Of a DNA stretch of 64,000 nucleotides, positions 1 through 12,039 are shown piece after piece. The notes under the pieces are model-generated. The model did no database searches. It was not told the DNA's origin and saw only the letters and a program-made list of their open reading frames with translations. Both the position numbers and the translations under genes were made by a program. Source of the DNA: Anaeramoeba flamelloides (Eukaryota > Metamonada > Anaeramoebidae). Positions within the stretch are counted from its first letter, which is position 1. Each line of letters opens with the position of its first letter. Where the stretch lies: positions 14,160,501-14,224,500 of the forward strand of contig JANTQA010000012.1 of the NCBI GenBank assembly GCA_027625915.1, written 5' to 3'.

Positions 1-352
1 TCAAGAATAAAATCATATCCTTTTGTGTCAAACTGGCCCATTCCCATATCTTCCAAATGGTTTAAAGGCATATTTGAACTGGTTCTATTCGCAAGTGAAA
101 TTGCGCTTGTTAAAAAATCTTGAAAATATTTTAATTGCTTTCGATAAAGTTTTGATTTTGTCATTAAGATCGCCTCTTTAATTAAAAACTGTTTGTTCTC
201 TTTTTCGAGTCTTTTACACTCTTCTTCCAGTTCACCTAATTCTTCTTTTTGCTTTTTTCGGTAATTAATCTGTTTTTTTTTGGTTTTCCCTTTTACCTGA
301 TAATTTTCATCAAGTGGGTTCTGAAGAATCGATCGTTTTCTTGATCCGTTTT
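1..352 (-). CDS. bZIP-like transcription factor, partial (runs off the left edge)
   Basis: Reading leftward, about 117 codons stay open from a possible acceptor (TTTTAAG, 353-359) to base 1, where the gene leaves the window. The peptide begins with a basic stretch (SRKR, then KGKTKKK, then NYRKKQK). It continues into a zipper-like helix, EELGELEEECKRLEKENKQF, with Leu, Leu, Phe, Leu at seven-residue spacing and an Asn four residues after the second Leu, as is usual in bZIP dimer interfaces. The Ala-Ala of the classic basic region is missing, so this is a divergent bZIP or another basic coiled coil. No in-frame ATG lies before the basic region and a stop precedes it, so the first exon must lie further right; I could not place it. 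The basic-zipper order is what I see; DNA binding is inferred. Confidence 0.5.
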
Positions 353-2268
353 CTTAAAAGTGTGGTTGTTGTTTGTTGAAAAGGTGTCGTGTGATGGTTT
401 GTAAGTTGAAAATTATTTTTTTTTAGTTTTCGATTTAAAAAAAAAATTAATAGACAAATAAATTGATTGAAAATTAGTTTTTTTGATTTTGTCACAGTAA
501 GAAAAAGAAAAACATTAACCCAAACAAAATAAAAAATTAGGTGGTCAAAGATCTTGGTTGTTAAGTTTGAAAAAGAAAAAAATTTTTAGAAAGAAGAAAA
601 ACAAAAGAAAGACTCATTTTTCGGTTTTTTTTTTATTTTTATTTTTTTTTTGGTTGGCAGCAAAAGAAAAAGGAGCTTTTGATTTTACAACAGGAAAATT
701 GTTTGAGTTAAAAATAATTTTGTTTGGGAAAAAAGGGTTTACTTGAAGTCATTTATGATGTGTTTGTTCTTTAATAAAAAGATCCTTGAAGTATAACCAC
801 AAAACTAAATTAAAAAAAAAAATTAAGAAGACAATTCAAGATGGAAAATAATTCGAAAAAATGAAAAGTTTGTAAGGAAACAGTAATGAAAAAAAGCTAT
901 TTATTTTTATTTAATTTTCAGGCAATTTGCATTTTTGCTTGAGGTTGAATAAGCATTTTGTAATTGATCAAAATTGTTTTTGGGAAACTGTTCGTTGAAA
1001 ATTAAGATTATCAATTTTTTTCTTCATAAAGTTTTGTTTTGAATTGAAATGAAGATTTAATGTTTTTTTTTTGTTTCCGAGTAAATGGTTTCCTGTTTAG
1101 TTGTTCTTTTTTATTTGTACCCTTATAATCTTACTTTGTTGTGTTTAAAATACAAGAACAATCTTTTTCTGTCAAACAATTCATTCAGGATTAGAACAGT
1201 TTAATTTTTGTTATCGAAATAACGTTTTTCATCTGTTAGTAAATTCCTAAACAAAACATTAGAAATTTTTATGAAGGAAAGATCCAGATGGAAAAGGACG
1301 GTAAATTTTTTGAGAAATAATTTTGCTTGTTGAAGAATGAGGATCCTTTAAAATCTGTAATTTGTGAATTTTATTTTTATTTCTTATCAAGAAATTATTG
1401 GATTTTTTACCTCCAAAATTTTCTTTTTTTTTACTATAAGGGTTTAATACCCATCGTCAAAATTGGCAAAATTTGAAAGATGTTATTGGTTTTATTCTCT
1501 TCATACAACTTTTATTGTTAACAATTGTCAAAAAATTCTAATCAACTATGAAACATCAGAACTGAAATTTTTAAAAGTAAGTTTTATTGTTTTTTTTCCC
1601 TTTTTTACCAAAAAGAAAACGAATTTATGAGTTTTCTTTTGCCAAAAAAAGTTTATCATATTTATTCCCATTTTCATTGTTATTACTTGATCTGGTATTC
1701 GCTTTTGAGGAATATTTAAAATAAAGATTTTTTTAAACTTTTTGAGATAAATCTTTTGGTTAGCCAAAAAAATGATTTATTCAACATATTGAAAAATAAT
1801 AATATAGACTTAAGAAGAACAGTTATAAACATTATATTTTTAAAGTCAATAATAAATTTTACTAAAAAAATTATGTTTTTCTTAAAAGATGAAATTTGAT
1901 TTTTTCAATTAAACTTTTCTTATCGAAATTTTGAGCATTAAATAATTTTATCTCCAAACTTGAAAATCTATATTTTCTGACAAAAATGATTTAAATTGTT
2001 ATAAGGGTTCTTGTGGATAAGACAAATTAATTTTTTTTAAATAATTTTGCAAAATTGTAAATTAATTTGCAATTTTTTTTCTTTTTTGGAAATCCAAAAA
2101 ATTACTTTTTTTTTCAAATTTTTAAAGAAAAAATTTTTACCAAATAGATCTCAATTTTACTGATAAACCTTTGTTAGTCTTCTAGCAAAATTCATTTGTT
2201 TAATCACCTATACTTCAATAAGTTTTAATGGCTGATATTGGTATTGAACTGTTAATTATTAACAATAA
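353..2268. other. Non-coding spacer upstream of the bZIP-like gene
   Basis: AT-rich sequence with many T and A runs. The first exon of the bZIP-like gene should lie somewhere here on the minus strand. Short open frames such as 558-746 are Lys/Phe runs of the kind AT-rich DNA gives by chance. I see no RNA gene or inverted repeat. Confidence 0.5.
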
Positions 2269-2270
2269 TA

Positions 2271-2464
2271 CTGCCAGTTCCACTTTTAAGAGACAAACTT
2301 TGTTGCGAAATTTAATAAACAAAACAAATTCCAAATTATGGAACAAAATTCGGATTCTAGTAAAATAATTTATAAAAAAAAATTCCAAAAAATATGCCTT
2401 AATTTAATAATTTTTTTATCTTAGTTTTTGTTGAAAGTTTGTTTAAATTTAGTGGAACTGACTG
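2271..2464. mobile_element. Palindromic MITE, family P, copy 1
   Basis: About 194 bp, nearly a perfect inverted repeat. The left end reads CTGCCAGTTCCACTTTTAAG and the right end closes with its complement ending GGAACTGACTG. Both sides are flanked by TA. Arms are about 75 bp around an AT-rich centre. The CAGT-type ends and TA target site fit a non-autonomous Tc1/mariner-type element (established knowledge of that group). There is no coding capacity. Confidence 0.8.
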
Positions 2465-2619
2465 TAACAAAATAAATAAATTTCTTTTAATTGAAAAGTC
2501 TTTCCTATTTAAGATAGAATATATCTCTTTTAATCCCTTTCGAGACTTAACATCATTGTGAACAAAAATAATACTGTTGTTAAAACAAAAAGTAAAAATA
2601 TCAAATACATATGACAATC

Positions 2620-3915
2620 ATTAAAAAATTTTTTCAAATAAAAAACAAAAATTTGCTAATTTAACCTTTTAAATAACTCCAATTAAAGAATAAACACTAT
2701 TGGTTTATAAAAGATCTTTGATCAAAAAATTATTTTTAAAGATATTTTTCAATTTAAGTTGGAAAATCCAGTTTTCCATGTTCTATTAATATTTTTTTTT
2801 AATTTAATAGTAAAAAATTTTCAAAATTTTTTCCCTCAGAGATAAGAGGTCATTTTATTATATTTTAAAATTATTTTAAATATGATGAATATCTTTCAAA
2901 ATGGGAATCTATTATTTTGGCTGTTAAAATTTTATTTGTTCTTTGAAATTGGAAAAAAATATTTTTCTTTGATTTTACTAATAAAACAGAAAACCCCAAG
3001 AAAAGCTAGGCACTTGTGGGTCACTTTCGGTCGGCTTTTTTTAATTTTTGAAATAAATCAAAATTTTATTTAATTTTTGGTTTATACCAAAAAGTAAAAA
3101 AAACCTTTGGCACTTTCAATATTTATCATCAAAAATATTTTTTCTGTATTTAAGTTTTTTTTTGATGAGTAAAGCGTTTTCAAAACTATTAGTTAGTATC
3201 TCTTTGAAAAAAATATCCTAAAGTGGAGCTTATAGAAAATTTATTGGATTATCCAGTTGAAGATTTTACCCCAAACTTGTCTCTATTTTGTAGATTAGAG
3301 ACTTTTAAAAATCTTAGTACTATTAACAACATAAAAACAACAGGCTCAAGATTTTTAAGAACTGAAAGATTGATTATATTTAGAATAAACTAATCAACAA
3401 GTATGAAATTATAATTGAAGTTGGAGTTCTGTCAAAATCTTTTTTGTAAAATTTTTGTTTTTCATACTTTTAGCTTCAAAATAAAAAAAAAAAATTCTCG
3501 AAGACTTATTCATGTATCTACCAAAGAATACGACAATAAATAATATGTAAACATGTTATTGATTTCTGAAAGTTTTGTTAATTAAAAAGTAATTCTCAAA
3601 ATGAACGATCAAATGGAAAAATTTACTGTCAGTTTCAAATTTAAATGCACAAACTTTAAACGAAATTTAAGGAACAAAAAAATCTCAAATTAAAGCACAA
3701 AATTTGGAATTTTTTTTTTTACAATTTATTTTCTAGAATATGAAATTTTTGACTTGTTTTGAGATTTTTTATTGTGCCTTAAATTTCGTTGAAAGTTTGT
3801 GCCTTTAAATTTGAAACTGACAGTATTAATCTATACTGTTTATTATAACTGAAGTTATTAAAAAGTGAAAAATGTTTAGAAAATTTTTGATTTTTATTTG
3901 AAAAATTTATTCCTG
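2620..3915 (+). mobile_element. Inverted-repeat element, family D, copy 1 (carries a nested MITE)
   Basis: The first ~80 bp (TTCAAATAAAAAACAAAAAT, then the AATAAACACTAT region) reappear inverted at about 3830-3913, so this is a unit of about 1.3 kb with terminal inverted repeats. The body matches the copies at about 35340-36600 (minus) and 48985-49912 (plus), including a shared segment around ATTTTATTATATTTTAAAATT and one near AAACTATTAGTTA. Family P copy 2 (3626-3823) sits just inside the right arm. No protein-coding frame is preserved. Ends are accurate to about 10-20 bp. Confidence 0.65.
3626..3823. mobile_element. Palindromic MITE, family P, copy 2 (nested in a D element)
   Basis: About 198 bp, TA-flanked, with ends CTGTCAGTTTCAAATTTAAA and the complement ending TTGAAACTGACAG. 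The inner arms carry the family motifs TTTAAGGAACAAAAAAATCT and GTGCCTTAAATTTCGTTGAA. It lies within family D copy 1, so it was inserted later than that element. Confidence 0.8.
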
Positions 3916-4329
3916 GCATGAAGTCTCAAAGCTTTATAAAAAATTAAGGAATTTTTTGTCCAAAGTTTGCAAAAAAAAAATAACTTTTTATAGTGATTTC
4001 TTTTTTTTTTGGTAATTGTGTAGAATAACACAATTTTATATTTGTATGCAATAAATTTGGATTAATTAATTGTAATTTTATAATATTGTCACATACCTAT
4101 TATCAACCTTGTTATAAGCAATTTTTTCATAAAATTTGTATTAAATAATACGATATGGAAATCAAACGAAAAAAAAAAAAAAAAAAGAATGTTCTTTATT
4201 TCTTTATAAATAAAATCTGATAAATCAATAAATAAAATATGTATTTAGTAAACAGAGGTATGTAATTTTCATTAAAAGTTAGTTTATATGTGATTCAGAA
4301 CCTTTGAAATGTCAAATAAACCATTTTCC
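3916..4329. other. AT-rich spacer between D and A repeats
   Basis: No gene or clear repeat; an 18-A run lies near 4170. The right part may include a degraded start of the following A repeat. Confidence 0.4.
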
Positions 4330-4850
4330 AATCAAATTTGACAAGTTGTGATGAGTTTATTACCTACAACCAAGGGTTTGGATGAATATTAGAAGAATAT
4401 ATATATATGACAATTTCAAAATTGAAATCATTTTTTCACTCTTTTCACCTTTTGCAATTTCAATTCATTTTCCACATAATTTATTTGAAATTTTTTTTAT
4501 TATTATATAAGATCTATTACCATTAAGTTAAAAACTGTTATTCTAATGTTACAAAAACAGTGAAAATGATTATAGAGAAATCCCATTGATAGATATTCTG
4601 AATTTTAATTGATCTTCAATGGGGGCTCAAAATAAACTTTTTTATTTTTCTCAATATTTCCCTGACGAAATTTGTTCTTTCAATTTCCGAGTAAAATTTA
4701 TTAATTTATTAGTTTTACTTTGTACAGAATATACAATATTATTTGTTGTATATTATTCAACTTGTTTCTTATTTGTTCTCCAAGACCATTATAAAAAATA
4801 ATTTTTATTGGAAAAAAATACTGGTTATTTTAATGGAAAGAAAGTTGAAT
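4330..4850 (+). repeat. Dispersed repeat family A, copy 1
   Basis: Shares, in the same order, a series of blocks with four other places in the window: AAAATTGAAATCATTTTTTC, a TTATTCTAATGTTAC block, CAGTGAAAATGATTATAGAG, TTTTAATTGATCTTCAATGG, TTTGTACAGAATATACAATA, and a final TTCTTATTTGTTCTCCAAG. The others are about 10790-11500 (+), 15300-15845 (+), 29085-29620 (-) and 55555-56010 (-). The short open frame 4619-4801 lies inside it and is not conserved between copies. Probably an old non-autonomous transposon; ends not defined. Confidence 0.6.
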
Positions 4851-5823
4851 TCAATTACTATTACGTTCTGGTAGTTTTTTTTTCTTATTAATAGTATGTA
4901 TTAATTTTTATTTTTATTGTAAATTGGAAAAAATATCATAAAGTCGGGATTTTATTATTTTGTTATATTTTCAAAAATTGTTGAAAAAAAAAAACGTTCT
5001 TAACATCACAAACATTTTTATTATAGTTTACTGTTTTTTTTTTCTATAGGTTCAGATTGCAAATTGAAAATATATTTATATTGAAAAAAATACTTTGAAA
5101 AGAATAATTTTCATTCTTATAATTGAATTTGTGAAATTATGATCAAATGTATAAAAATTTACAATTACTATCTCAATTTGGCTGTTTTTCAGTTCATACT
5201 TAACTCATGTAAAAGGTTATTAAATCTTTCTCGAATGCTAAATTGTAAATATGTAAACTGAAGGGATTTAGCAACAACTTCCTTTTCAAATCAAATCATT
5301 TATATGTATTTTTAAATAACAAATTCAACCAATTGATAAGCAAATCTTTCGAATTTATATTTAATTCTAAAGTTTTCAAAGAAATATTTATTTTTTTATA
5401 TAAGAATAAAAGTCTCATTTTTTTGATTGATTCGATAAATGAATTTGTTCAACAACAATTAGTATTCTATAAACATTTGAGAAAGATCAAAGAGAACTCA
5501 TGTATATCCAATAACTGAAAGTTCACTTTTAATGACCACGGCATAAAAAAATATTCCCTTAAAATGAAGAATCAAAAACAAAAATAAAACTTGAGATATA
5601 TCGAGAAATCTCGGTCTAAAAATAATTAAAAAAAATTCATTCACAATAGGTTACAGAGTAAAACATTCATTTTTGAGGTGTTTTAACATAATTAAAACCA
5701 ATTCCCACAATAAACATCACAAATTCTTGTTTCTAAATAATAATTAGCCTTTGTGAAATTTTCAAAACGTTCATTTTTTTTTCCCAAAGTCAAGATACTT
5801 TTTTTTTTTTTCTTACAAGCTCG
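4851..5823. other. Spacer upstream of the UBX gene
   Basis: AT-rich, with no recognisable gene or repeat. The last 60 bases before the start codon hold T-rich runs that probably belong to the leader of the following gene. The 61-residue open frame at 5333-5518 has no recognisable similarity and is probably chance. Confidence 0.4.
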
Positions 5824-7916
5824 ATGACAAATTTACTTCTGACTTTAAATTATGAGAACATAGAAAAGAATGTTAGTGTCCCACCAAACACTCCTTCTGA
5901 AAAAATTAAACTAGCGATTTGTAGACTTTTTAATATAGAACCAATGAATCTCTTAATTCTTGAAATTGATTCCAAAGACGACTCTGTAAATATTTTATTT
6001 CTTGCTTATTTTGTGTGTATTTATTTTTTTTGCAATCAAACTTTGTATTCTTTTTGATTTGTTTTTTTATTTTTTTGAATATCACACAAAACTTTTTGTA
6101 AATATTTTAAAAAAAAACTTGTTGTTAATTTTAAAAAACTTTTTTTCTCTTTTTATTTTATTTTTCTTTGTTCATTTTTAGTTACCAATTTCAAGTCTTC
6201 TTTCTGAAAATGCATCAACTTTAACCATTTTTAATCTTGGCCCTGTTGATCCGATATCGCGTAAAACGAGTAATACAAGTACTTACAGAACAAACAGGAC
6301 GAGTGTTACGAGTACCGATTCACAGTACACCAACAGAAACAGTATTACCAAAAGGAACAGTTCAAGAAGAACATCACAACCAAGAGAGTCGTATACCTCT
6401 GTTACCAAAACCGACAATTCAAACAGAGATCATTCCAGTTTTCGAAATCGCTCACCTCGATCTAGTAGTAAAAAATCAGAGACCACCCGAAATAGTAATA
6501 GCTCAATCAGACGATCGAATAGAGGGTCTAATAATAGAACCTCAAATAGAACTTCTGATAGAACTTCAAATAGAACTTCCGATAGGACTTCGAATACAAG
6601 CCTAAATAGAACTTCAAATAAAAGCTCTACTAGAAACTCAAAAAGAAGAATAATTAGAAGATCAAACAGAAACTCTTCTCAGTCAAATAGTGGTACCCCG
6701 AAAAAGACAAAAACAACAACAGTAACAACAACAACTCAAATTGAAAAAAAAGAGATTGTGTCAACACCAAACAAGTCAATTCAAACCAAAACAAATTATA
6801 GCACAAGAAAAAAAATTGAAAATGAAGAAAACATGAAAGGTATTTCTAAACAAGTTACAACAGCCACAACTTCACCAATAAAAACGACCACAAAAATAAT
6901 CAATAAGCAACCAAAATCTATAAGAAACAGTCTTTCAAGAACACCTACCAATTTGACAAATTCCGAAAATTCAAAAGGTCAGAAAGGTTCTATAAGGAAA
7001 CGAAATTCAAACTCATCAAATATAAATAAAAGAGACTCTTTAAATAAAAGAAATTCTTCTAGATCCCAAAAATTAGTTTCAAATCCAAAAGAAAGAAAAA
7101 GTAATAAAAACAATTATGGGAGTAGCAATTCCAAAAATGAAAATGAAAATGAAATCTTAAATACAGAAACTGATAAACTAAATAAAACGTTTACTAGTTT
7201 ACATTTACACAGAAAAAGATTAGAAAAAAGGAACCATTCAACCAGTGATAGACGCTCTACACTTTCAAAAATGGTACAGCACCATACAATTATTAAACTC
7301 ACTAGAACACCACAGGTTGATACCTTAATAATGAGAAATATTCCAGGAATAGGTGATAATGAAAAAAGAGTCAACCAATTTCTTGGCAAATACCCAACGT
7401 TCACATATGAAATTTCAAATAGACCACTTTCTAGTTATATATCAAATCTTGAAAACCCACTTCTTGTGCCTCTTACTTATCGTTTATATGAAGAAAAAAG
7501 CCAAAAATTGTTTAATGCTTTAAGTAATCCTAAAATTTCGAATTTAATATTTTTTTCTAATATATCTTTGTGGATCGCTGATCTTCGAATCAAAACACTT
7601 AGTAATCAAATATTAGGAAAATTAAAATATCGTGAATTGCCTTATTTGCTTTTAGTAACCAAAAATGAATTAAATAATCAATTCAAAGTCAATTTCCTTC
7701 AACAGCCATTTTCTGTTGAATTAATTCAACATTGGTTAATTAATAAACTTGGATTAAAACAAAAAAGAAGCTCAATTTCTAAAAAATACATACAAAACAA
7801 TAAAAAAAATGAGTTTGCAATAGAAAATGAGAATGAGAATGAGAATGAAAATGAAAATGAAAATGAAAATGAAAATGAAAATGAATATGAAAATGAAAAT
7901 GAAAATGAAAGAAGTC

Positions 7917-7947
<31 letters not shown>

Positions 7948-9721
7948 AAAGGAAAACGAGAATGGGAATGGTAATGATACAAAATTTTTAATTGTGGATA
8001 AACAAAAAGAAGAAAAAGAAAAAGAAGAAATTGAAAATGGAAATGAAAAAATAGAATCAGATGAAAAAATAGAATTCAATGAAGAAATAATTCGAGAAAA
8101 TAAAAATAAAAATGTAAATAAAGAAGAAGAAGAAGAAGAAATTGAATTCAAAATTGAAAATGAAAATGAAAACACAAATCATATCGAAAATGAAATTAAA
8201 GATGAAGAAAATGAAGACTTTGATACACAATTTTTAGAAAATGACGATTTTTTATTTAATCAAAATTTTACGGATAACAATAAAAATTCTGATTATTTTA
8301 AAGACGAATTACTGGAAATAAATAAACAAGACGAGTCTAATTTAGAAAGGGAATTAGAGTTAGAACAAAACAAAACCAATATTATCAATGAGTTCAATAT
8401 AAACGAAGCTTATGATGGCGATAATGATGAAGGAGATGACAGCGAAAATGAGGATGAAATCGAACATTTAAAAGAAAAGAAATCGTTTAATAATAATAAT
8501 AATAATAATAATATGGTGTTACCAGAATGGGATCAAACTAATCTTAATGATTTAGAATTAGAACAAAATTTAAATAATTTAATTGAAAATAGTTCCGAAA
8601 AGGAAACATGGAACGATGAGTTATTATTTGATAATGACTATGATAATTTAACTTTTGATAACAAATCCAATCAAGATTCTAGTTTTTTGAAGAAATCAGA
8701 TAGAAGGCCTAAATCTTCAACGAATAAAAATTCAGAAACGGAATTAATCGAAAATCGACAATCAGAAAATAATTACAATCGTAATTCAACAGCTAGTTTA
8801 CAATTCAACCAAACAGAACAGGAAATGGAAATAATTGATGAATGGATTCGAGATCAAAAATCGCCATTAATTTCTGAAAATCAATTATTCGAAAATGTGG
8901 AATTTGGAAAAGAAACTGAAAATAATGAAGATGAAATTAGAAAAAATGATCAAGAAAAAAATGAATTTGACATTGAAAATGAAGAAGAAAATGAGGGAGA
9001 AGAAAATGAGAATGAAATTAACAATGATAAAGTTGTACAAGAAAACCAAGATGTTAATGAAAATGATAATAGCCAAAATCAATTATCAGAAAATGAATCG
9101 GGAGATGAAAGCCAAAATGAAATTCAAAACGAAAACTATTTAAAAAAAAATGATGATAAAGAACAAGAGGAAGATGATCAATGGATTTACACCGAATGGA
9201 CTGATGAATTCCAAAAAAGAGGTGAAAATGAAGAAGAATTTGGATCAAATAGAGAAGATTCACAAACACTAGGAAATGATGATGAAATTGAAAATGAGAA
9301 TGAAAATGAAAACGAAAATGAAAACGAAAATGAAAACGAAAATGAAAACGAAAATGAAAATGAAAATGAAAATGAAAACGAAAACAAAAACGAAAATGAA
9401 AATGAAAATGAAAACAATTTCAATTTTTCAAAAAGGAATTCGAGTTCACGTTTATCAAACAAAAAAAGACTTTTCAATTCCAATAAAATCATAATCCGTG
9501 TTTTTGTTAATGATTCTGACGAGCCAATTTCTCAAATATTTGAAATCTCAGATAGATTGGGTGCCGTTTTTAGTTGGTTAGAATCAATGACCGAGCATTT
9601 GAATGATTTTTCTCTCAAACAGTTAAGCCCCGAAAAGTATTTTACCAAAGAAATGAAAAATACCACTTTAAGAGAACTTAGATTTACAAATCAAACAATC
9701 CTCTTTCTTGAGGGCGTATAA
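5824..9721 (+). CDS. Ubl-UAS-UBX protein, FAF1/UBXD-like adaptor (2 exons, 1233 aa)
   Basis: Exons 5824-5985 and 6182-9721, with a 196-bp GT-AG intron between codons 54 and 55. Residues 1-75 look like a ubiquitin-like fold whose last strand crosses the intron (LILEIDSKDDS joined to LPISSLLSENASTLTIF). Residues 80-250 are Ser/Asn/Arg/Thr-rich. Residues 434-580 match the thioredoxin-like UAS domain of FAF1/UBXD7/UBXD8 (RPLSSYI..NPLLVPLTY.., SNISLWIADL, LPYLLLV). A 570-residue acidic Asn/Glu-rich linker follows, with two (Asn-Glu)n tracts. The C-terminus (1156-1233) fits a UBX fold (IIRVFVNDSDEPI, TLRELRF, ILFLEGV). UBX proteins tether Cdc48/p97 ATPase to ubiquitinated clients at the proteasome or ER; that role is inferred. 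There is no UBA domain, and the p97-contacting Phe-Pro-Arg loop reads Ser-Pro-Glu. Start chosen as the first ATG of the open frame in an exon preceded by a T-rich leader. Confidence 0.85.
7807..7909 (+). repeat. GAAAAT-type hexanucleotide tract coding (Asn-Glu)n
   Basis: In-frame GAAAAT/GAGAAT repeats within the UBX gene, followed at once by a GAAAGT (Ser-Glu) tract. The repeat leaves open frames on the opposite strand (Phe-His, Phe-Ser runs) that are shadows. Length is likely to vary between alleles. Confidence 0.85.
9278..9416 (+). repeat. Second (Asn-Glu)n hexanucleotide tract
   Basis: About 23 hexanucleotide units with a higher-order alternation AATGAAAACGAA, close to the C-terminal UBX domain. 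The AAT/AAC alternation shows that two-unit blocks were duplicated. It stays in frame throughout. Confidence 0.85.
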
Positions 9722-10124
9722 ATTCGCTTTATCAGAATCTTTAATAACATCAATTTTTTTTTATTTTTATTTTTTTATTTTTGATTATTTTTATTTTAAT
9801 ATGTCTTTAATGTTTTTTTTTCCTTTACTTTGAAGTAATAGTGTTAAATTTATTTAAAAGATTCCAACTTATTACTAATAAGTTATTTCCATTAAATAAA
9901 TAGATTTTTAAGAATATTTTCTTTCCTTTTATTTCTTATTCCCTCGTTTTTTTTTTTTTAACTTTTTATCGAAAATCTCCAAATGTAAACTCCATTTCAA
10001 AAATTGTGGTTCACCTAATTTAAGAAATTGAAAAAAAAAAAAATAGATTCTTTTGGTATTCAACGGATACAAATAATTAAATCTTATTAATAATCACTTT
10101 TTGAATAATTACAAGCACATAAAA
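9722..10124. other. 3' region of the UBX gene and spacer
   Basis: T-rich 3' region. AATAAATA at about 9895 is a plausible poly(A) signal about 170 bp after the stop. Nothing else recognised. Confidence 0.4.
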
Positions 10125-10640
10125 TCCCGGGATTATAAAAATTATCAAAAAAATAAAATTCAAAATTTAAAAAAAAGTGAGTCACACTTTTTGAAAAGAA
10201 CATTACCCATTTTTTATTACTGAAATTTCACTGAAAAAAAGTTAACAAGAAGATATTTTACTCATAATTAAATATATTTTAAAAAATATTACCCAGTCTC
10301 AATTTTCAAGTGTTTATTTGTCTTTTTGAAGTTCTTTTTTTTTTTTTTCCACATGATCTTTCCCAAACAAAAGTATCAAAAAAAAAAAAGAAAAGAAAAA
10401 GATACCAAAAAAAAAAGAAAAAAACAAAAAGAAAACGACAAGAATTTTTCAAGATTCTGAAAAACAAAAATAAAAATTTGAAAATTTGAAAATAGTTTTT
10501 TTATCCTAAAATTTGGAAATATTTATTGATAAGAATATCTGATAAAGTCTCAAAACAACTTCGATTAACATTATAAAGTTATCAAAAACGTTTTGGAAAT
10601 TAGTTTAGAAAGACGCACAATTGTAGGGGGTGGGTAAGAT
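10125..10640 (+). repeat. Dispersed repeat family B, copy 1
   Basis: Blocks GTGAGTCACACTTTTTGAAA, TTTTTTATTACTGAAATTTC, AAAAAAGTTAACAAGAAGAT and TTGTCTTTTTGAAGTTC recur in the same order at 30185-30640 and 56345-56760, and weakly at 17360-17610. A purine-rich run (AAGAAAAAG) sits in the middle of every copy. It abuts an A repeat on its right. No coding content. Confidence 0.6.
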
Positions 10641-10789
10641 TGTAAATATTTTATATATGTTGAAAAAAAAATGATAACACCAGTCCTTTCGAATTTTGGT
10701 ACAATTAAAATTTGAAAAATGGAAAAAAGAACTTATTTTTTTCAAATATTTTGAATTTATGTCTGTCATTAATGAATATTTATATATAA

Positions 10790-11500
10790 ACCATTTTACG
10801 GTCAGAGGGGATCAGTTTTAATGGATTAAATACATGTGTTTTTAAGGGCTTGCATCGATATTCGAAGAAAAATTTTATTTTTGAAATTTTCAAAAATTGA
10901 AATCATTTTTTCACATTTTTGTATTTTTTTTTCGATTTTTTTGACACATACTTCATTTTCAAATTTTTTTTTAGGGTAAAATCCATAGTAACTTTGTAAA
11001 AACGTGTTATTCTAAGGTTATTGAAACTGTGGAAATGATTATTGAGAAATCATATTGATTTCTATTAGGTTCTATCCAATCTTTGATCTTGATATTTTAT
11101 TAATAAATGTAAAAATTTTTTACTTCATTTTCATTTCCTTTTTGAAATAGAGACCACAATTCCGAACCTATTTCGTTTTGGTACTTGTTTTCTAGAGAAA
11201 ACAACAATGTTTGGTTTTGATCTTCTATTTGTATTTGAATTAATAAATTGGAAAAAAATTTAACTTCATATTCCAGACTTTTCTTTTAGATGTTAAGAAG
11301 AATTTAAGTTTTTCAAATATTAAGAAAATTCATTAATTAATTAGTTTCACTTCAAACAGAATATCAACAATCTTTGATGTGTATTATTCTGCTAATTTTT
11401 TATTTATTCTTCAAGGGTCAATTATATAGAATAATTGATATTTGGAAAAAATACGTTCTACTTTGACTGAAAAATTGATTATATTGTTTGTTATCAACAA
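10790..11500 (+). repeat. Dispersed repeat family A, copy 2
   Basis: Contains the A blocks in order, opening with GGTCAGAGGGGATCAGTTTT, then TTGAAATCATTTTTTCACAT, GTTATTCTAAGGTTATTGAA and the closing TTTTTATTTATTCTTCAAGG. The start lies at the B repeat boundary. Longer than the other copies because the right half holds extra sequence. Confidence 0.6.
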
Positions 11501-12039
11501 ATTAAATAAAAGAATTTGAGTATAGTGCAATTAAATAACATACTCTAATCTGAATAAAACCACGATAAGACAAAAAAATATCTATCCTAAATTATTTTTA
11601 ATCATATATAAAGATACATTCGTCCCAATTCATACTACTCTGAACTTTTTTCGTATTGGTCATTTTTACAAGAAACTGGAACTTTTCATATAAATAATAT
11701 TCTTGAAAAAATAGTCGTTTTTAACACGTTCTCGGAACTATTGAAATTGTAGATAGAAAAATTCTTGAGGTCAAAATTCAAAATTAAAATAAAAAAAAGA
11801 AATAAGAATGAAAATGAAAATCTTTTTTTTTTTTTTTTTAATTTTTAGCTTGATATTTGTAACAAATGAAAGTTGGTGTTGAGAGAAATTTTCAATCTGA
11901 GAAAAATAATTCAACACAATTTTTAATTGATAACCTTATTGGAAAATTCAAAGAAAGGCCAATTAAAAAAAGAAAAAATAAATTGTTAAAGAAAAAATTG
12001 AGCCAAAAGCCAATATAAGTTTTTCCTAATTCTATCTTT
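11501..12039. other. Spacer between repeats A and G
   Basis: AT-rich; no gene or RNA recognised. The right part has purine-rich runs (AAAAAAAAGAAATAAGAATG). Confidence 0.35.

Noticed and set aside
4619-4801. 60-codon frame in repeat A
   Set aside because: Not conserved between the five A copies.
7779-8175. Minus-strand open frames of Phe-His and Phe-Ser runs, and similar frames at 9187-9494
   Set aside because: Translations of the GAAAAT/GAAAGT arrays on the other strand or frame; shadows of the UBX gene.
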